NCBI GenBank assembly: GCA_001466705.2
Contig: LATX02000123.1
Location: 806,001-870,000, forward strand
Origin: Moniliophthora roreri
Taxonomy: Eukaryota > Basidiomycota > Agaricomycetes > Agaricales > Marasmiaceae
DNA length: 64,000 nucleotides
Direction of reading: 5' to 3'
A program made the translations under genes and the position numbers. Below the pieces are notes generated by a model that worked only from the letters and a program-made list of their open reading frames with translations, was not told the DNA's origin and made no database searches. Positions 32,672 to 44,392 of the stretch are shown here, piece after piece (positions within the stretch are counted from its first letter, which is position 1; every line of letters starts with the position of its first letter).

Positions 32672-35600
32672 ATGAACGGTCACCCCAGGACCACGTCTCT
32701 CGGCGTCGGACAATCCTACGAACGCAAGAGAGTACCTTCGTATCAACAACCTTCTTCCATCCCAAGACACCTCAACCAGGCTTCTCTCCCAGCTTATTTC
32801 CCTAATACACCCCGCTCAGCCTCTCCTCCCGCTTCTGCCTACTTCCACCACGACTACGACCACGACGATCTCAGACCAACGCCAGATGCTGATTCTCACT
32901 TCGCGTACAGTACAACACTGAGGAGACATCACACGGAGAGCTCTGAGTTGACTGCTGAAGTTTTAGCTAACGAAGCACAGTCTCTATGGGCAAGGCTATT
33001 AGCATTCATTGCTGGGAAGCCTCAGGAGAATGGTGTAGATGATAGAGAAAGGGAAGGTGAGAGGTTACCACTACAGCAACGACAGCTCGAACATACACCC
33101 TCGGCCAAATTTGCTCATACATCTGTCGAGGTGTGCATGTATTTCTCAAGTTGCTTGGACTGGCACTGACGCCGCGCAGGATACGATAGCATTCCTACGG
33201 ACCCACCCTACAGAAGGTCTTGCGGAATCAGTCATCTCAGCCCTACTCCAAAGTCATGGGTACAACGAATTCTCCGTTGCAACTCCTGAACCTGTCCTAC
33301 TCAAGTTCGCCAAAACTATCTACGAAAGCCCGCTTATATTGCTTCTATGCGGGAGTGCTACTATTAGTGCCATCATGGGCAACGTCGATGATGCAGTCAG
33401 CATTACCGTTGCTGTGCTCATCGTATTAACTGGTATGTGACTTCTTTCCTCACTTCTTTACTTGAAAACTAAAACACCGCTGCAGTGGGATTCGTCCAAG
33501 AACGCCGCTCCGAAAAATCCCTCGAGGCACTCAATAAACTCGTTCCACACCACTGCCATGTCATCCGTTCCGGCAACACACACCATATCCTCGCGAACGA
33601 ACTCGTTCCAGGCGATCTCGTTACTTTTAGCACAGGCGACAGAATCCCCGCTGATATTCGGCTCATCTCCTCTGCCGACCTGGAAATTGACGAGTCGTCG
33701 CTTACAGGTGAAACCGACGCGAGACGTAAAAGCCCTGATACTCTCCCACCGACTGCGACCTCGACGCCGATTGACTTGGCTGACCGGCACAACATTGCTT
33801 ATATGGGTACTTTGGTGAGGAATGGGAGGGCAAGTGGTGTGGTTATAGCTACTGGGACGCAGACAGAGTTTGGATCTATCTTTGCGATGATGAACGAAGT
33901 GGAAGAGAAACGTACACCTCTCCAGTTATCCATGGACGAGCTTGCGCAAAAGCTCTCTTTCCTCTCGTTCGGTATCATTGGTGTCATTTGTCTTATCGGT
34001 GTCATTCAGTCTCGTTCATGGCTCGACATGTTTACGATCGGTGTTTCTCTTGCGGTTGCAGCTATTCCAGAGGGTCTACCCATTGTTACGACGGTCACGC
34101 TGGCACTGGGTGTCTTGAGGATGGCCAAGAGAAAGGCGATTGTGAAGAAACTTCATTCAGTTGAGTCGTTGGGTAGCGTTTCGGTCATTTGCTCCGACAA
34201 GACCGGTGAGCCCCTTTCTCTCTGTGTCTTATCATGCTGACGCATTCGTTCAAAGGTACACTAACCCGCAACGAACAAACCGTCACAGAAGGATACACCG
34301 TAGATGAATTCGTCTCTCTCGATTTTTACTCATCTACAACCCCACCGACTGTCCCCCCTGCGTTACGCAAAACAATCGAAATCGGAGCGATATGCAATAA
34401 TGCTGTTATCATGCGTAACCCTGGCGAGGACCGACGAGTAGTTGGGCAGGGAACAGACGTTGCACTCATTAATCTGGTTGAAGCGCTTAACGACGGCTCG
34501 GGTTTCGATCTCCGAGATCACTTTAACCGAACTGGGGAGAGGCCGTTTAGCTCCGAGACAAAATCTATGGCTGTTAGCGGGTTTCATACGTCGGGTGAAG
34601 AAACAGCGGGAAGGGAGATGTATTACACCAAAGGATCTATTGAATCTATCCTCGAAAGATGTAAATTCTACTATGTCAATGACGGGTCGACCCCCGGTCT
34701 TGACTCGGGGATGAGGGAGGTGATTCTGGGCCGGGCGAGAGGTGCTGCTGCAAGAGGTCTGAGGGTTTTGGGTATGGCGTACGGATACGGCTCACTTTCC
34801 ACTGGAACCTCTTCTTTAGCTGTTTCCGCTACCAATTCGAGAGCTGGGACACCCCAACCGCAATCCTCGCAGCAAGACAGGGATAACCTCGTTTTCACCG
34901 GATTTCTGGCAATGTATGATCCACCAAGAAAAGGTGTACCTGATTCTATTGGTTTACTGCAGAGTGGAGGTGTACAGGTGGTCATGATTACGGGAGATGC
35001 GGAGCCTACGGCATTGAGTATCGCGAGGAAGTTGGGGTTACGTGTGGGATCTTCTGGTTTCCAGCATCATCCTCGACATGATAGCGTCGATAGCATCGGG
35101 AATGGCATAGGTGATGCAAGAGCCTACTGTCTCACCGGGAAGGAAATCGACCAGATGACCAAGGCACAGTTGAGGGAACGAGTGGGGAGTGTGACGGTTT
35201 TCGCAAGGACGACTCCGAGACACAAGATGCGCATTGTGGAGGCGTATCAGAGTCGTGGGGAGGTCGTTGCGATGACCGGAGATGGTGTCAATGATGCGCC
35301 TGCGCTCAAGACGGCGGATATTGGTGTGTCAATGGGTAAGAGTGGGACGGATGTAGCCAAGGAAGCGGCTGATGTTATATTGGTGGATGACAATTTTAGT
35401 ACTATTTTGTTTGCTGTCGAAGAGGGTGAGTTCTTGTATTCTTTTTGTACTAACATATCCTGACCGATTCTTGCGACGAACAGGCAAGTCGATTTTCTAC
35501 AATATTCAAAACTTCCTTTCGTTCCAACTATCTACGGCTGCTGCTGCCCTGACGCTCATCACGCTCAGCACAATGCTCGGTCTGTCCAACCCGTTGAACG

Positions 35601-36275
35601 CGATGCAAATTCTGTTTATCAACATTCTCATGGATGGTCCGCCCTCTCAATCGCTTGGTGTCGACCCCCCAGACCCAAGTGTGATGAAGAGACCGCCGAG
35701 GAGGAAAGATGCACCTATCATAACCCAGAGATTGCTTTATAGGGTTCTGTTCAGTGCGAGTTGTATTGTGCTGGGGACATTGTTCGTGTATGTGTTTGCG
35801 TTGAGTGACGATAGGATGAGTAAGAGGGAACAGACGATGGTGAGCTCAGTCCAGTGTTGGCGGGGATGTCATTAAACAGACTGACCGGATCATCTAGACC
35901 TTCTCGTGCTTCGTTTTCCTCGACCTAGTCTCGGCCATTCAAAACCGTGGTATCAACGTCGGCATTACACAGAATCGTATGCTCGTCACGACTGTCTCAA
36001 TCTCATTTATAACGCAGCTTTGTTTGATATACGTACCGATAATGCAATCGGTATTCCAGACGGCTGCGTTGAACGCAAAGGATTTAGGTGTATTGATGAT
36101 GTTGGCAGCTATTAGTTTCGGGCTGCATGAAATGAGGAGGGGTTGGGAGAGAAGGAGGATGGCAGAGGGTGGAATGGGAAGTATTAATGGGAGGGTGGGT
36201 AGGAGAGGGAGTAGGTGGTTTGGTGGTGAGGAGGAGGAAGAAAGTTGGGCTGGGAGGGTGCAGGAGAGGGTGTAG
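32672..36275 (+). CDS. PMR1: P-type Ca2+/Mn2+-transporting ATPase, PMR1 (SPCA) type
   Basis: This pump moves Ca2+ and Mn2+ into the Golgi at the cost of ATP. Exons 32672-33130, 33180-33432, 33486-34205, 34256-35425, 35484-35839 and 35898-36275 join to 1111 residues. Motifs in order are SSLTGETD (actuator), [12 protein letters not shown] (helix 4 ion site), SDKTGTLT (phosphorylated Asp), KGSIESIL (nucleotide site), DPPRKGV, MITGD and [12 protein letters not shown]. The C-terminal helices include [19 protein letters not shown] sequence ([17 protein letters not shown]), which is characteristic of the secretory-pathway subtype. The first 150 residues are a Ser/Pro/His-rich extension. Between the KGS and DPPR blocks there is a Ser/Gln-rich insertion ([17 protein letters not shown]). 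The tail is Gly/Arg/Glu-rich. The gene appears intact. Confidence 0.93.
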
Positions 36276-36669
36276 TTTATCTAGGTTAAGTTATTGCAGG
36301 TTTACATACGCTATATAGAGGATATATTTTCACTGTATTGGGTGCCATTGTCGAGTAGAAAGCAGGCATGAAAGCAAAATCAGCCGTCTGAGGTTCCCAC
36401 GCGAATGCCTTTCCTCTCATCATGCTCCTGAAACGATCGCAGACGGAGCTAGTGGCCACTAGCACAAGGGAAACTATACTACATCCAAAAAGTTAGACTT
36501 GGGATTGGCATTATATCGCACCGTACAAGGTCGCCATGGTACGTCCTTATTTCAATCAAAACTAACACAGACTATACTGATGATTGATATGCCTACATAG
36601 AAATTGTGTATCAAGTGGGTATCAAGATAAGTTACCGACTAAATGCAAGAACCTTCATACACCAGGGCT
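36276..36669. other. Intergenic region between convergent PMR1 and AOS copy 3
   Basis: This short region is the 3' flank of both genes. The part 36560-36650 (CAAGTGGGTATCAAG and neighbours) matches 44300-44360 in the second duplication unit, placing the duplication boundary at or before about 36.55 kb. Confidence 0.5.
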
Positions 36670-38154
36670 TCATAGCCTGCTTCGAATCTCGAAACCCTGT
36701 ATGGTCTCTGCCTTATGCGTATTGCGCGCCATCTCAAAGGCCTTCGCCCACTCAACTACTCCTTTAACCAATCTGTCTATGTCATCCGTCGTATGCTTCG
36801 CGTTCAAACAAATCCGGACCCTCTCCTTTCCTTTCGGAATCGTTGGGAAAGATATGGAATGAGCTACAATATTATGACGCGTTCTGAGGTGAACCGAAAG
36901 ATCAACGGCTGGTGAAGCATCGGGAGGAATCGCAGGAGATGCTCGTTGGAAATTTGGGGGCATAGGCAGTGGTGTTACGAGAGCAACTATGGGTGAATAT
37001 GCCGACAGATCCGCTTCCTCGCTTTCATCTGGCAGAGCAGCAATCATCAAGGTTTCTGTTCTGATACCCTTGTCCCTCAATGCTCTGGACAGTGTCCCTA
37101 CAAACCGCCGGCTCGTTGCTAATACTTGTCTGGCCTGACGCTCTGCGGTTCCATCTTCGAGCATATCAAATGAGCATGATGCAGCGATGACGCTGAGCCG
37201 GGGAAGGGTGGTGGTGTATATGAGAGGCCGGGCGTAGTTGGTCAGATACTTTGCTACAAGAGGCGTTGTCAATACGACAGCTGTCGGAAGATCAAGCGTC
37301 AGTGAGGCAATTCTCTACCCTATCAAAGTTAATCGATACTTACCACCTCCAGCAGCCAATGCTTTGCCGAACGTGCATAACCGAGCAAGAATTCTCGGGT
37401 GGCCCTCCAGTCCCTCCAGTGCCACTCTTCCGCGGCCTTGGGGTCCGTATACTCCAGTGGCATGGGCTTCATCGACGATCATATAAGCGTTTCCCAATGG
37501 AAACAGCTCTTCTAGAATTTCGATTATCGACCTCAGTGGCGCGACGCTCCCTTCCATGCTGTAGAGGCTCTCCACGGCTAGAAACAGGGAACATCTCCCC
37601 GTTTTCAGACGGAAAGCGGAGGTATCGGAGATGGTGCCATTTGTAGGCTCCTCGTACAGGAGTGATTCCAGGACACGCCGGAGTGCTGGCAGACTGTTAT
37701 GCGCAAAGACAAGCTGCTTTTCTGCCCGGCATCCATGCCTCAGTCCATCGTGGACACTGGCATGGATATATTCATCGTACACGATGACGTCTCCGGGCTG
37801 TGGTACAGCGGAGAAGAGACCGACATTGGCATCATAACCCGAGTTAAAAAGAAGCGCGCCTCTCTTCTCGTGCCCGAAAAAAGAAGATAACCTGTTCTCT
37901 AGATTGTCATGAACCTCGGTGTTGACCAGGAGGCGTGAGCCACCTGCACCAACTATATGAGGGGAACAATTTAGGGTTTCGAGTAGGTGAGCATGGAGTG
38001 TAGACAAGTTCGATAGGGAAAGGAAGTCATTGGAGGTGAAGTACGTATATGACGCAGGAGTAGCCGGGTCTGGGATGCTGAGGAGAACGTTTCGTCTGGT
38101 TCGAGACTCGAGTTTCTCCTCAAGCGTAATGTTCAAGATGTTGACAGCAGACAT
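36670..38154 (-). CDS. Alpha-oxoamine synthase (BioF-like), copy 3
   Basis: Exons 38154-37344 and 37280-36670 give 473 residues in frame. Cofactor-site motifs are kept: GAGGSRLLVNT, NSGYDANVGL, DEYIHASVHDG, MIVDEAHATGVYGPQGRG and TFGKALAAGG with the PLP lysine. NSGYDANVGL has Asp where the other two intact copies have Ala (GYAAN), near the PLP pocket, which may matter for substrate choice. The C-terminus ends FEIRSRL. The gene is the first member of the duplicated AOS / seven-helix / P450 block and points away from the other two genes. Its degenerate partner is at 45883-44393. Confidence 0.85.
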
Positions 38155-40038
38155 TTGTCACGTTAGAGGCGTAGACTTTGTTTCTAATTCTTCTATGACC
38201 GCCGTTGACTCTTTAAAGAACGTGAACCCGTGGCACCCGCGGGGCTGATTCGACGGCAGAAGAATGAATATCATGGTCAGTCCGCTGGATGCTATTCCAT
38301 CCGTATACGCTGAATCAGTCACAACGGCGGTTTTCACTCCAACTATGGCGGCATTGCTATTACCGATAGATGCGAACACTTGTTCATCCTATCAAACGTT
38401 ATGGTCTCCTGCCGAGTAGCATGACCCGCGCCAATACAAGTAATGATTTGGATTGAGGTGATAGAAGCTTCGAAAGTTGAGGCTTGTCCTGAGTTCTCGC
38501 CGCTCATGGGAACAGGGTGCACCAGATGCATTCTTATCAATACATTGACCTCTCCAAGCCGAGCGGTCATCTTGACCCCTGTCGCCCAGGCTCTTACTCC
38601 AGATGAGCCACGCCCTCATCTCCTTGGGGCTACTGCATTCTTCCAATCACATCAGTCGCGGGGCCTTCAATCACGGATCTACGATGACAGTCCAACTGTG
38701 TAAACTGGCGCTCGGGGAAAACGGCCTGACTTGCTAGTCAGATTTCACCCAACCTCGGTGTTCACTTTAACTGCCGGGAGGTGGTGCTATGTCGTAAAGG
38801 ATGGATAGTACCATTGACTAGCTTCGTTTAATAAGGCCACCGAAAAGCAACAACTAGATAGCTGATGGATATCAATACAGCCTTGTTTATAGTAGGGATC
38901 AGTCTTGTTCTCTTGATTTCGCTTCCGACCATCGATCGAGTTCAGGCAATCTCGGGATGCTTTCTGTTTCAGAGCTAGCGAGTAATAACTCTTCAAGTTG
39001 CGCAGCTGTTACTAGCTGAGGGTCTGGAACGTTTCATCCAACCGCATACGTATGCGCTCGAGTCCGGGCAGTATTATAGTGTTGGGGGGTCGGTGGCCTT
39101 GACGGTCGGGTCGGGTCAGTAACTTTGAGTGGAATTCTGCAAAGTCGGTGGACCGACCTGGCCTGTACCTGTTAATTAAAACTCCGCGAGCACAGCACAT
39201 TGCATCACCTGTCGGAGCATCCTCTTATGACTCGAAACTTAAAGTGGCAGCGTAATCTTTTTCTTTTTCTTGGCCCTTCTGGCAAAACAAAACTCGTGTG
39301 TGAACAGTGCTTCAATGTACATAGACATAGCTGATGGACAGACTTCTCAAGATGACAATGCGGTCGAGAGAGCGGGTGTGTTACTTCCTTTTTTCACTGA
39401 TTGATGTATTTAAATTTTATACTTCTGGATATATCGATTCACAATGTATGATTTACACTTATCTCAGTAGGATAATCTGGAATCAAGACCTAATGTTATA
39501 TCACTCGCTGCCAGTAAAAGGATGAAGCGGACAAGATTCGGAGACGTGAGAAGTTTACACCTTTTGAAGCTCCGGAGTGTAGGGCGGTTGACCGTCCCAG
39601 CGTCTGTGACTTTGCGGAATTCCACTGACCCTACCAACACTGCCATGATATGGTGAGCATCAACTCCTGAGTATCAAGTATCATTCTATCATGATCTCAA
39701 AAACTTCTATTGGTAGGGATACGATAGCGATCAGTCGCGTCTTGGAAATGAACGTTGAGCGTCCGCCTCAAGACAGCGTGTGTTTCATAGGCAGCTGATG
39801 TTCACGATGAGCGATATTAGGAAGCGAAGAACCAAGGTATCGACATCAGTTCTTTTGATTTGTTGCGGAGTTTGTCGTCCATTAGCACATGTTTGGTTCA
39901 CCTTGCTCCAACTTCTCGTCCCGCGACGTGACCTGTAGGGCTGATTATTGACACTCAACTTGGGCATTTATATATATCGTCTTTCTGCAGCTTCTTCAGA
40001 AACCGCTATTACACTCTGGGCTCTGCGTTTCCTCTGCG
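38155..40038. other. Gene-poor region between AOS copy 3 and the seven-helix gene
   Basis: The first part (to about 38.6 kb) is shared with 45.9-46.4 kb. The region upstream of the seven-helix start (39850-40038) matches 51430-51600 (shared CTTGCTCCGACTTCTC-type words), so all these copies share promoter ancestry. It includes the inverted-repeat element listed at 39069-39642. No gene is supported. Confidence 0.45.
39069..39642. mobile_element. Possible short inverted-repeat element (~0.57 kb)
   Basis: The left end (CAGTATTATAGTGTTGG, then GGGTCAGTAACTTTGAGTGG and AATTCTGCAAAGTC) is related to the reverse complement of the right end (CAGTGTTGGTAGGGTCAGTGG, AATTCCGCAAAGTC). Pairing is imperfect, with small insertions in the left end. 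The ends begin with CAGTGTT-like words as in some hAT-type elements. No clear target duplication was found and no transposase is present. Confidence 0.35.
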
Positions 40039-41560
40039 ATGATTCAAGACTTAGGTTATACAAAGGTATGCATATTCATTCCATTGATTGATTTCCGTCT
40101 AATTCCTGTATTCTAGTCCATGCTAGTTGCCCTATGGGTAAGCATTGATCCCGTTGTCCCTTGCCCAGTTCTGATTCTGTGTTCACGTAGACTCAAACAA
40201 TGCTATACGGTAACGTGTTCAGCAGTCCTTGGTTTGAACGGAACTAATCCAGTTCTAGGCATGAACACAGTCTTGTTCATCATGTGCGTATACGTGTTAA
40301 CGCATGACAGGGGCAAAGGCAAAGGAGCACCTATCAACAAGCCACTTCTCATCACAGCAATAGTTCTGTATACGTTGTGCGCTGCTCATGCCATCAATGA
40401 CCTGGGTCGAGCCATCGCTGCGTTCATCAGCTATGAAAACAACCCAGGAGGTGCCACGGCATACTATGTTCAATTGTGGGTCTGGAGTAGCGTCCTCAGG
40501 CAAGCTATATATGTCACGAATAAGTGAAGTTCTTCAGTATGTGCCGTTGACGATCGACCAATCGCTTCCACCAGTGCTGTAGCAGATGCTCTTCTGGTAT
40601 GGGTTCGCATTATGGTATAGACCCTTCTCTTATTTTCAACAGGTCTACCGGCTCTATGTTGTATGGAATTTCAATGTCAAAATAATCACTGGCCCAGTTA
40701 TTGTGCTCCTTACTACTACCGGTTTGTCATTCACCTCCTCCCTCGAAATCCATCCATTCACCAGGCATTCAGTATGCGGATACCGTGCGGTATGGGGCTT
40801 CAGTAATATCAAGCAAGGAGAGGATACCTATGCTGCCGACATCTACACGTGGGGTATCGCCCTATTTGCACTCTCTTTACTTCTCAATCTTGTAGTGACC
40901 AGTGCCATCGGTAAATTCCACCGCTTCTCCCATTCCTCTCGCTAACATGGTTACAGCTGGACGCATGTGGTGGTGCGGGAACCGAATGGCGGCCACCCTT
41001 GGTCAGAAGCACGGCAGGAAATATAGCCAGGCGATGGTGATCATGTACGTCTTGTTGGATTGACCTTACGCTTTCCGGCCTATATTGAGCTGTTACAGAG
41101 TTGAATCTGGGGCCATTTATTCTGTCTGCGTCTTCATAGTACTGATCACCTATGCTACGAAGACCAACGGTGTGGTGAGTATCAAAGAATCCCGCGATTG
41201 CTGCATCTAATCAGTCTTGGCCCACTCAATCAGTACATTGCGTATGATGCCTTGGCACAGATCATGGTGCGTTTTTGTGTAAAGATGCAATTTATTGACT
41301 TGTATTCATCATGATTTTTCTAGGGAATGAATCCAATTCTTATCATTGTTCGCGTTGGCCTTGGGCTGACTGCGCATGATACCACATATCAACTTACTGT
41401 CAGCCGGAACACGAATACCCTGTTCAACTCGTCGGGAAGGGACGGAAGCCAGCGCTCAGATGCACTTTCGGTTCAAGTTCACCGAGTCATGCAAATGAAA
41501 GCTGATGGGCAAGAGGATGGGGAGGAACTCGAACTTTCACAAGCATCAAAGCATGTCTGA
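40039..41560 (+). CDS. Seven-helix fungal membrane protein, copy 3 (subfamily 2)
   Basis: This is a membrane protein of about 330 residues, from the same broad fungal seven-helix class as the genes at 4-10 kb but a separate subfamily. It starts with very short exons: MIQDLGYTK, SMLVALW, TQTMLY, then GMNTVLFIMCVYVLTH. Further helices are ITAIVLYTLCAAHAI, a VYRLYVVW exon, ITGPVIVLLTTT, IALFALSLLLNLVVTSAI and SGAIYSVCVFIVLITY. The last helix region is MNPILIIVRVGLGLT. The tail is polar (SSGRDGSQRSDALSVQVH). The frame is open in every exon that I joined. It lies between AOS copy 3 and a P450 within unit A. Function unknown. Confidence 0.75.
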
Positions 41561-41910
41561 GGGGTGTGACTGATGTGGCGACGTCTGGACCGTGATTTGG
41601 CGGGTCGGCGGTCTTTTGCTCGGATTCTGTTGCCGTGTTATGCATTCTTCATCATGTCTCGATAAATGTATGTATATCTGTAAATTACGTGCTAAGCAAT
41701 ATCCACGCCACTTACGGGTGTTGACTGTGGGAGCAGATTGGAATACGGCATTTGCCGATGGCAACGCCCATGACATTGACTGCACTTCCATCTTCCTTGA
41801 CGCTCCCACTATCTCTTATGCGCCGTGGGCCACTGACCTGGCTATTACATGATGGCCGTACCCATATAAAGTGACTATGATCCATGCTCCACCTGCGCCA
41901 CCTTCACAGC

Positions 41911-43901
41911 ATGTCAAGTCTCAACTTTTCGAGTGTCGATGCCAATGGCATGATAGTCGTCGTTGCCTTAATTCTTTACATGGTCACTTCTTGGTATCTG
42001 ACACGCAGAAATCGCCTGCCATTACCGCCTTCCCCGCAACAAACCTTCATTGGCGGCAATCTCCACAACTTCCCCGACTTGACACAAGCTTTCCTTGTAT
42101 TCACGAGTTGGGCTCAAACATATGGTATGTTCCAAATGGCCTACTCTACTATATACTTACTGTTCAATACAAGGGCCCATCTTTCATCTACGTCTCTTCA
42201 ACAAACACGTCATCGTTTTGAATTCTGGGAAAGCTGCCCTTGACCTACTCGAATCTCGTTCCAACATTTATTCCGATCGACCAGACACTGTATTCGACCA
42301 CAAAGTAGCCATGCTCAACCATAACATGTTCAGAATGCGTGTCAATCATCCACGATTCCGTGCATATCGGAAGATGATGCACTCCGGAATAGGGCCTCGA
42401 GCTGTACAGGAATATCGACCGCTTCAACTTCAAGAGCGTAACGTTCTACTGCAGAGTCTGGTGAATAGCCCGGAAGATTTCATATCTCATCTCAGAAGGT
42501 ACTTGCATTATTGCTGTCATTTGTCTTCTCTTAACACAACTTCAAGGAATGCCGGGTCCTTCATTCTGAAAGTGACTTATGGTTACGATGTCAAATCGAA
42601 CACCGACGAGTTCCTTGACCTGATAGACAAGGCTTTCCAAAACGAAGCCGAGAAGCTGAGTCGCCCGTTCATTGTGGAGTATCTTCCGTTTTGTGAGTGC
42701 GACTTCGGATCTGCTCCGCGATGTCTTAAGCTAACCCATTCTAGTGCGCTTCTTCCCATCTTGGTTCCCATTATGTGATTTCAAGAACGTTGCAAAAGAA
42801 ATGCGTGCAAGCCGAGTCGAAGAGATTCCCTTCCTGTGGTCCAAGAATTTGATCGTAAGCTAAGTGGAATAAGGGCTATTTAGTTCATTCACCTTCGCCA
42901 CAGGATTCAGGGAAGTTCGTCAACTCTTTCGTGTCGCGCTTTTTGCTCCCGGAAGACGGCAGTACTGTTTCCGAAGAAGACCAGGATATCCTGAAGTGGT
43001 GTGCACACGCAATGTACATTGGTGGAGGCGATACTGTGAGTACTCAACTGTTCAGTCAATCTTTAGTTCTGATGATAGAGAGACAGGTGGTATCTGCAAT
43101 GACGACGTTCTTCTACATAATGGAAATGTACCCGGAGATTCAGAAAAGGGCCCAAATGGATATAGACCATGTTACGGGTGGAGAACGACTCCCAGTACCT
43201 GAAGATGAAGCAAAGCTACCTTATGTCACTGCAATCGTCAAGGAGGTTTTGCGCTACATGCCCGTGGCACCTCTCGGTACATTATCTTATCCCCCATCTA
43301 TCCCTACTGACATTCCTTCGTCAATCTCAGGATTGCAGCATCGCGTAATGGAAGAAGATGAATACGAAGGTTATCGGATCCCAAAGGGCTCTGTGATTAT
43401 TGGAAACATCAGGTGTGTGGGATGCACTTTCCTTTGGTTTGCTCTAATTCGCTACTTGCTAGAGCGATCACATTGGATCCTGAACTCTACCGCGATCCCG
43501 AAGAGTTCAGGCCAGAGCGACACCTTGGTGTGCACCCGGAAACCGACCCGTACAAGTTCGTGTTTGGATTTGGAAGGTATAATAGTCACTCAGCGCTGAA
43601 GATGATGGTGCTGATTTGGATACGAAGGAGAGCATGTCCAGGAAGTCATCTGGCAGAGAGGAGCCTCTTCTTGAATGTTGCGAGTATTCTCGCATTGTTC
43701 AGAATCCAGAAACAAGTGGATGATGCCGGGAGGCTTGTCGAGCCAAAGAACGAGTACCAAGGGAGCGTCACAATGTCAGTCTTCTCCTTGAAAAGACCCA
43801 ACGGTGATTAGCTGACCATATCGGTTTATAGTCACATCAAGCCGTTCCCCTGCAAAATAAGTGTTCGGTCGGCCCATCTACTATCATTGCTTAGTTCGTA
43901 G
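41911..43901 (+). CDS. Cytochrome P450, intron-rich (basidiomycete type)
   Basis: This is an ER-anchored monooxygenase of about 500 residues in roughly ten exons. The anchor is MIVVVALILYMVTSWYL, followed by the hinge RRNRLPLPPSP. The I-helix region spans an intron: GGGDT|VVSAMTTFFYIM, where the usual acid-Thr pair is DT before the join. The K-helix has KEVLRYMP (ExxR), then ITLDPELYRDPEEFRPERHL and the heme loop FGFGRRACPGSH with an intron inside (FGFG, R|RACPG). I place the end at 43901, because splicing at 43770 to 43838 gives HIKPFPCKI, the usual C-terminus of this group. Without that splice the frame stops at 43811. An upstream in-frame ATG at 41884 is possible. Similarity to the O-methylsterigmatocystin oxidoreductase-like P450s of mushrooms is typical. 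The gene appears intact. Confidence 0.85.
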
Positions 43902-44392
43902 ATAGGCCATGTATTATAAATAGTCTGTAAATCCGTACAGGCATAAACCACTTTGACACCAAATTATGTCAAGCACGCAGCTAAACCGTCAAGGATTGAA
44001 AGGATTGAGAGGATCCAGGTGCTTCTCAAGGTTTTCATCGTGATTGTCCGTTGAGCAGCAATGGCTTTCGAAGTTTCTCACGTTGCTCCGACGTTGCTCT
44101 AGTACTCTCGCCGCGACGAAGGCAGTAATTCTCCGTTCTCAGTGTCACTAAAAGCTTTACCGACTTAAATTTTGCTTATAGAACATATTTCATCCGGAAA
44201 TGTGCTTGCTACACGCTACACTGACTTCCAATTCACCTCCATAGGGCTTGCTCACAGCAACAAATCAGAGGCAACGTGCGTTCCTATTGCTACAGTAATA
44301 GTACAGACCATACTAACTGATGTGCCGCCTATTTCAAGTGGGTATCAAGTCCCAAATAATTGTAATAATCAACTCGAGGCGACGACGCCCAC
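43902..44392. other. Junction between the two duplication units
   Basis: The stretch 44010-44060 resembles the first codons of the CoA-transferase gene at 48731 (GGTGCTTCTCAAGG, TCATCGT). It therefore appears to be a remnant of that gene's 5' end left at the unit boundary. From about 44.28 kb the sequence matches the 3' flank of AOS copy 3. Otherwise no gene is seen. Confidence 0.45.

Noticed and set aside
41884..42243. P450 gene ending at 42243 because of an early stop
   Set aside because: The stop falls in the first intron (donor G|GTATGTTCC, acceptor before GGCCCATC); splicing restores the full P450.
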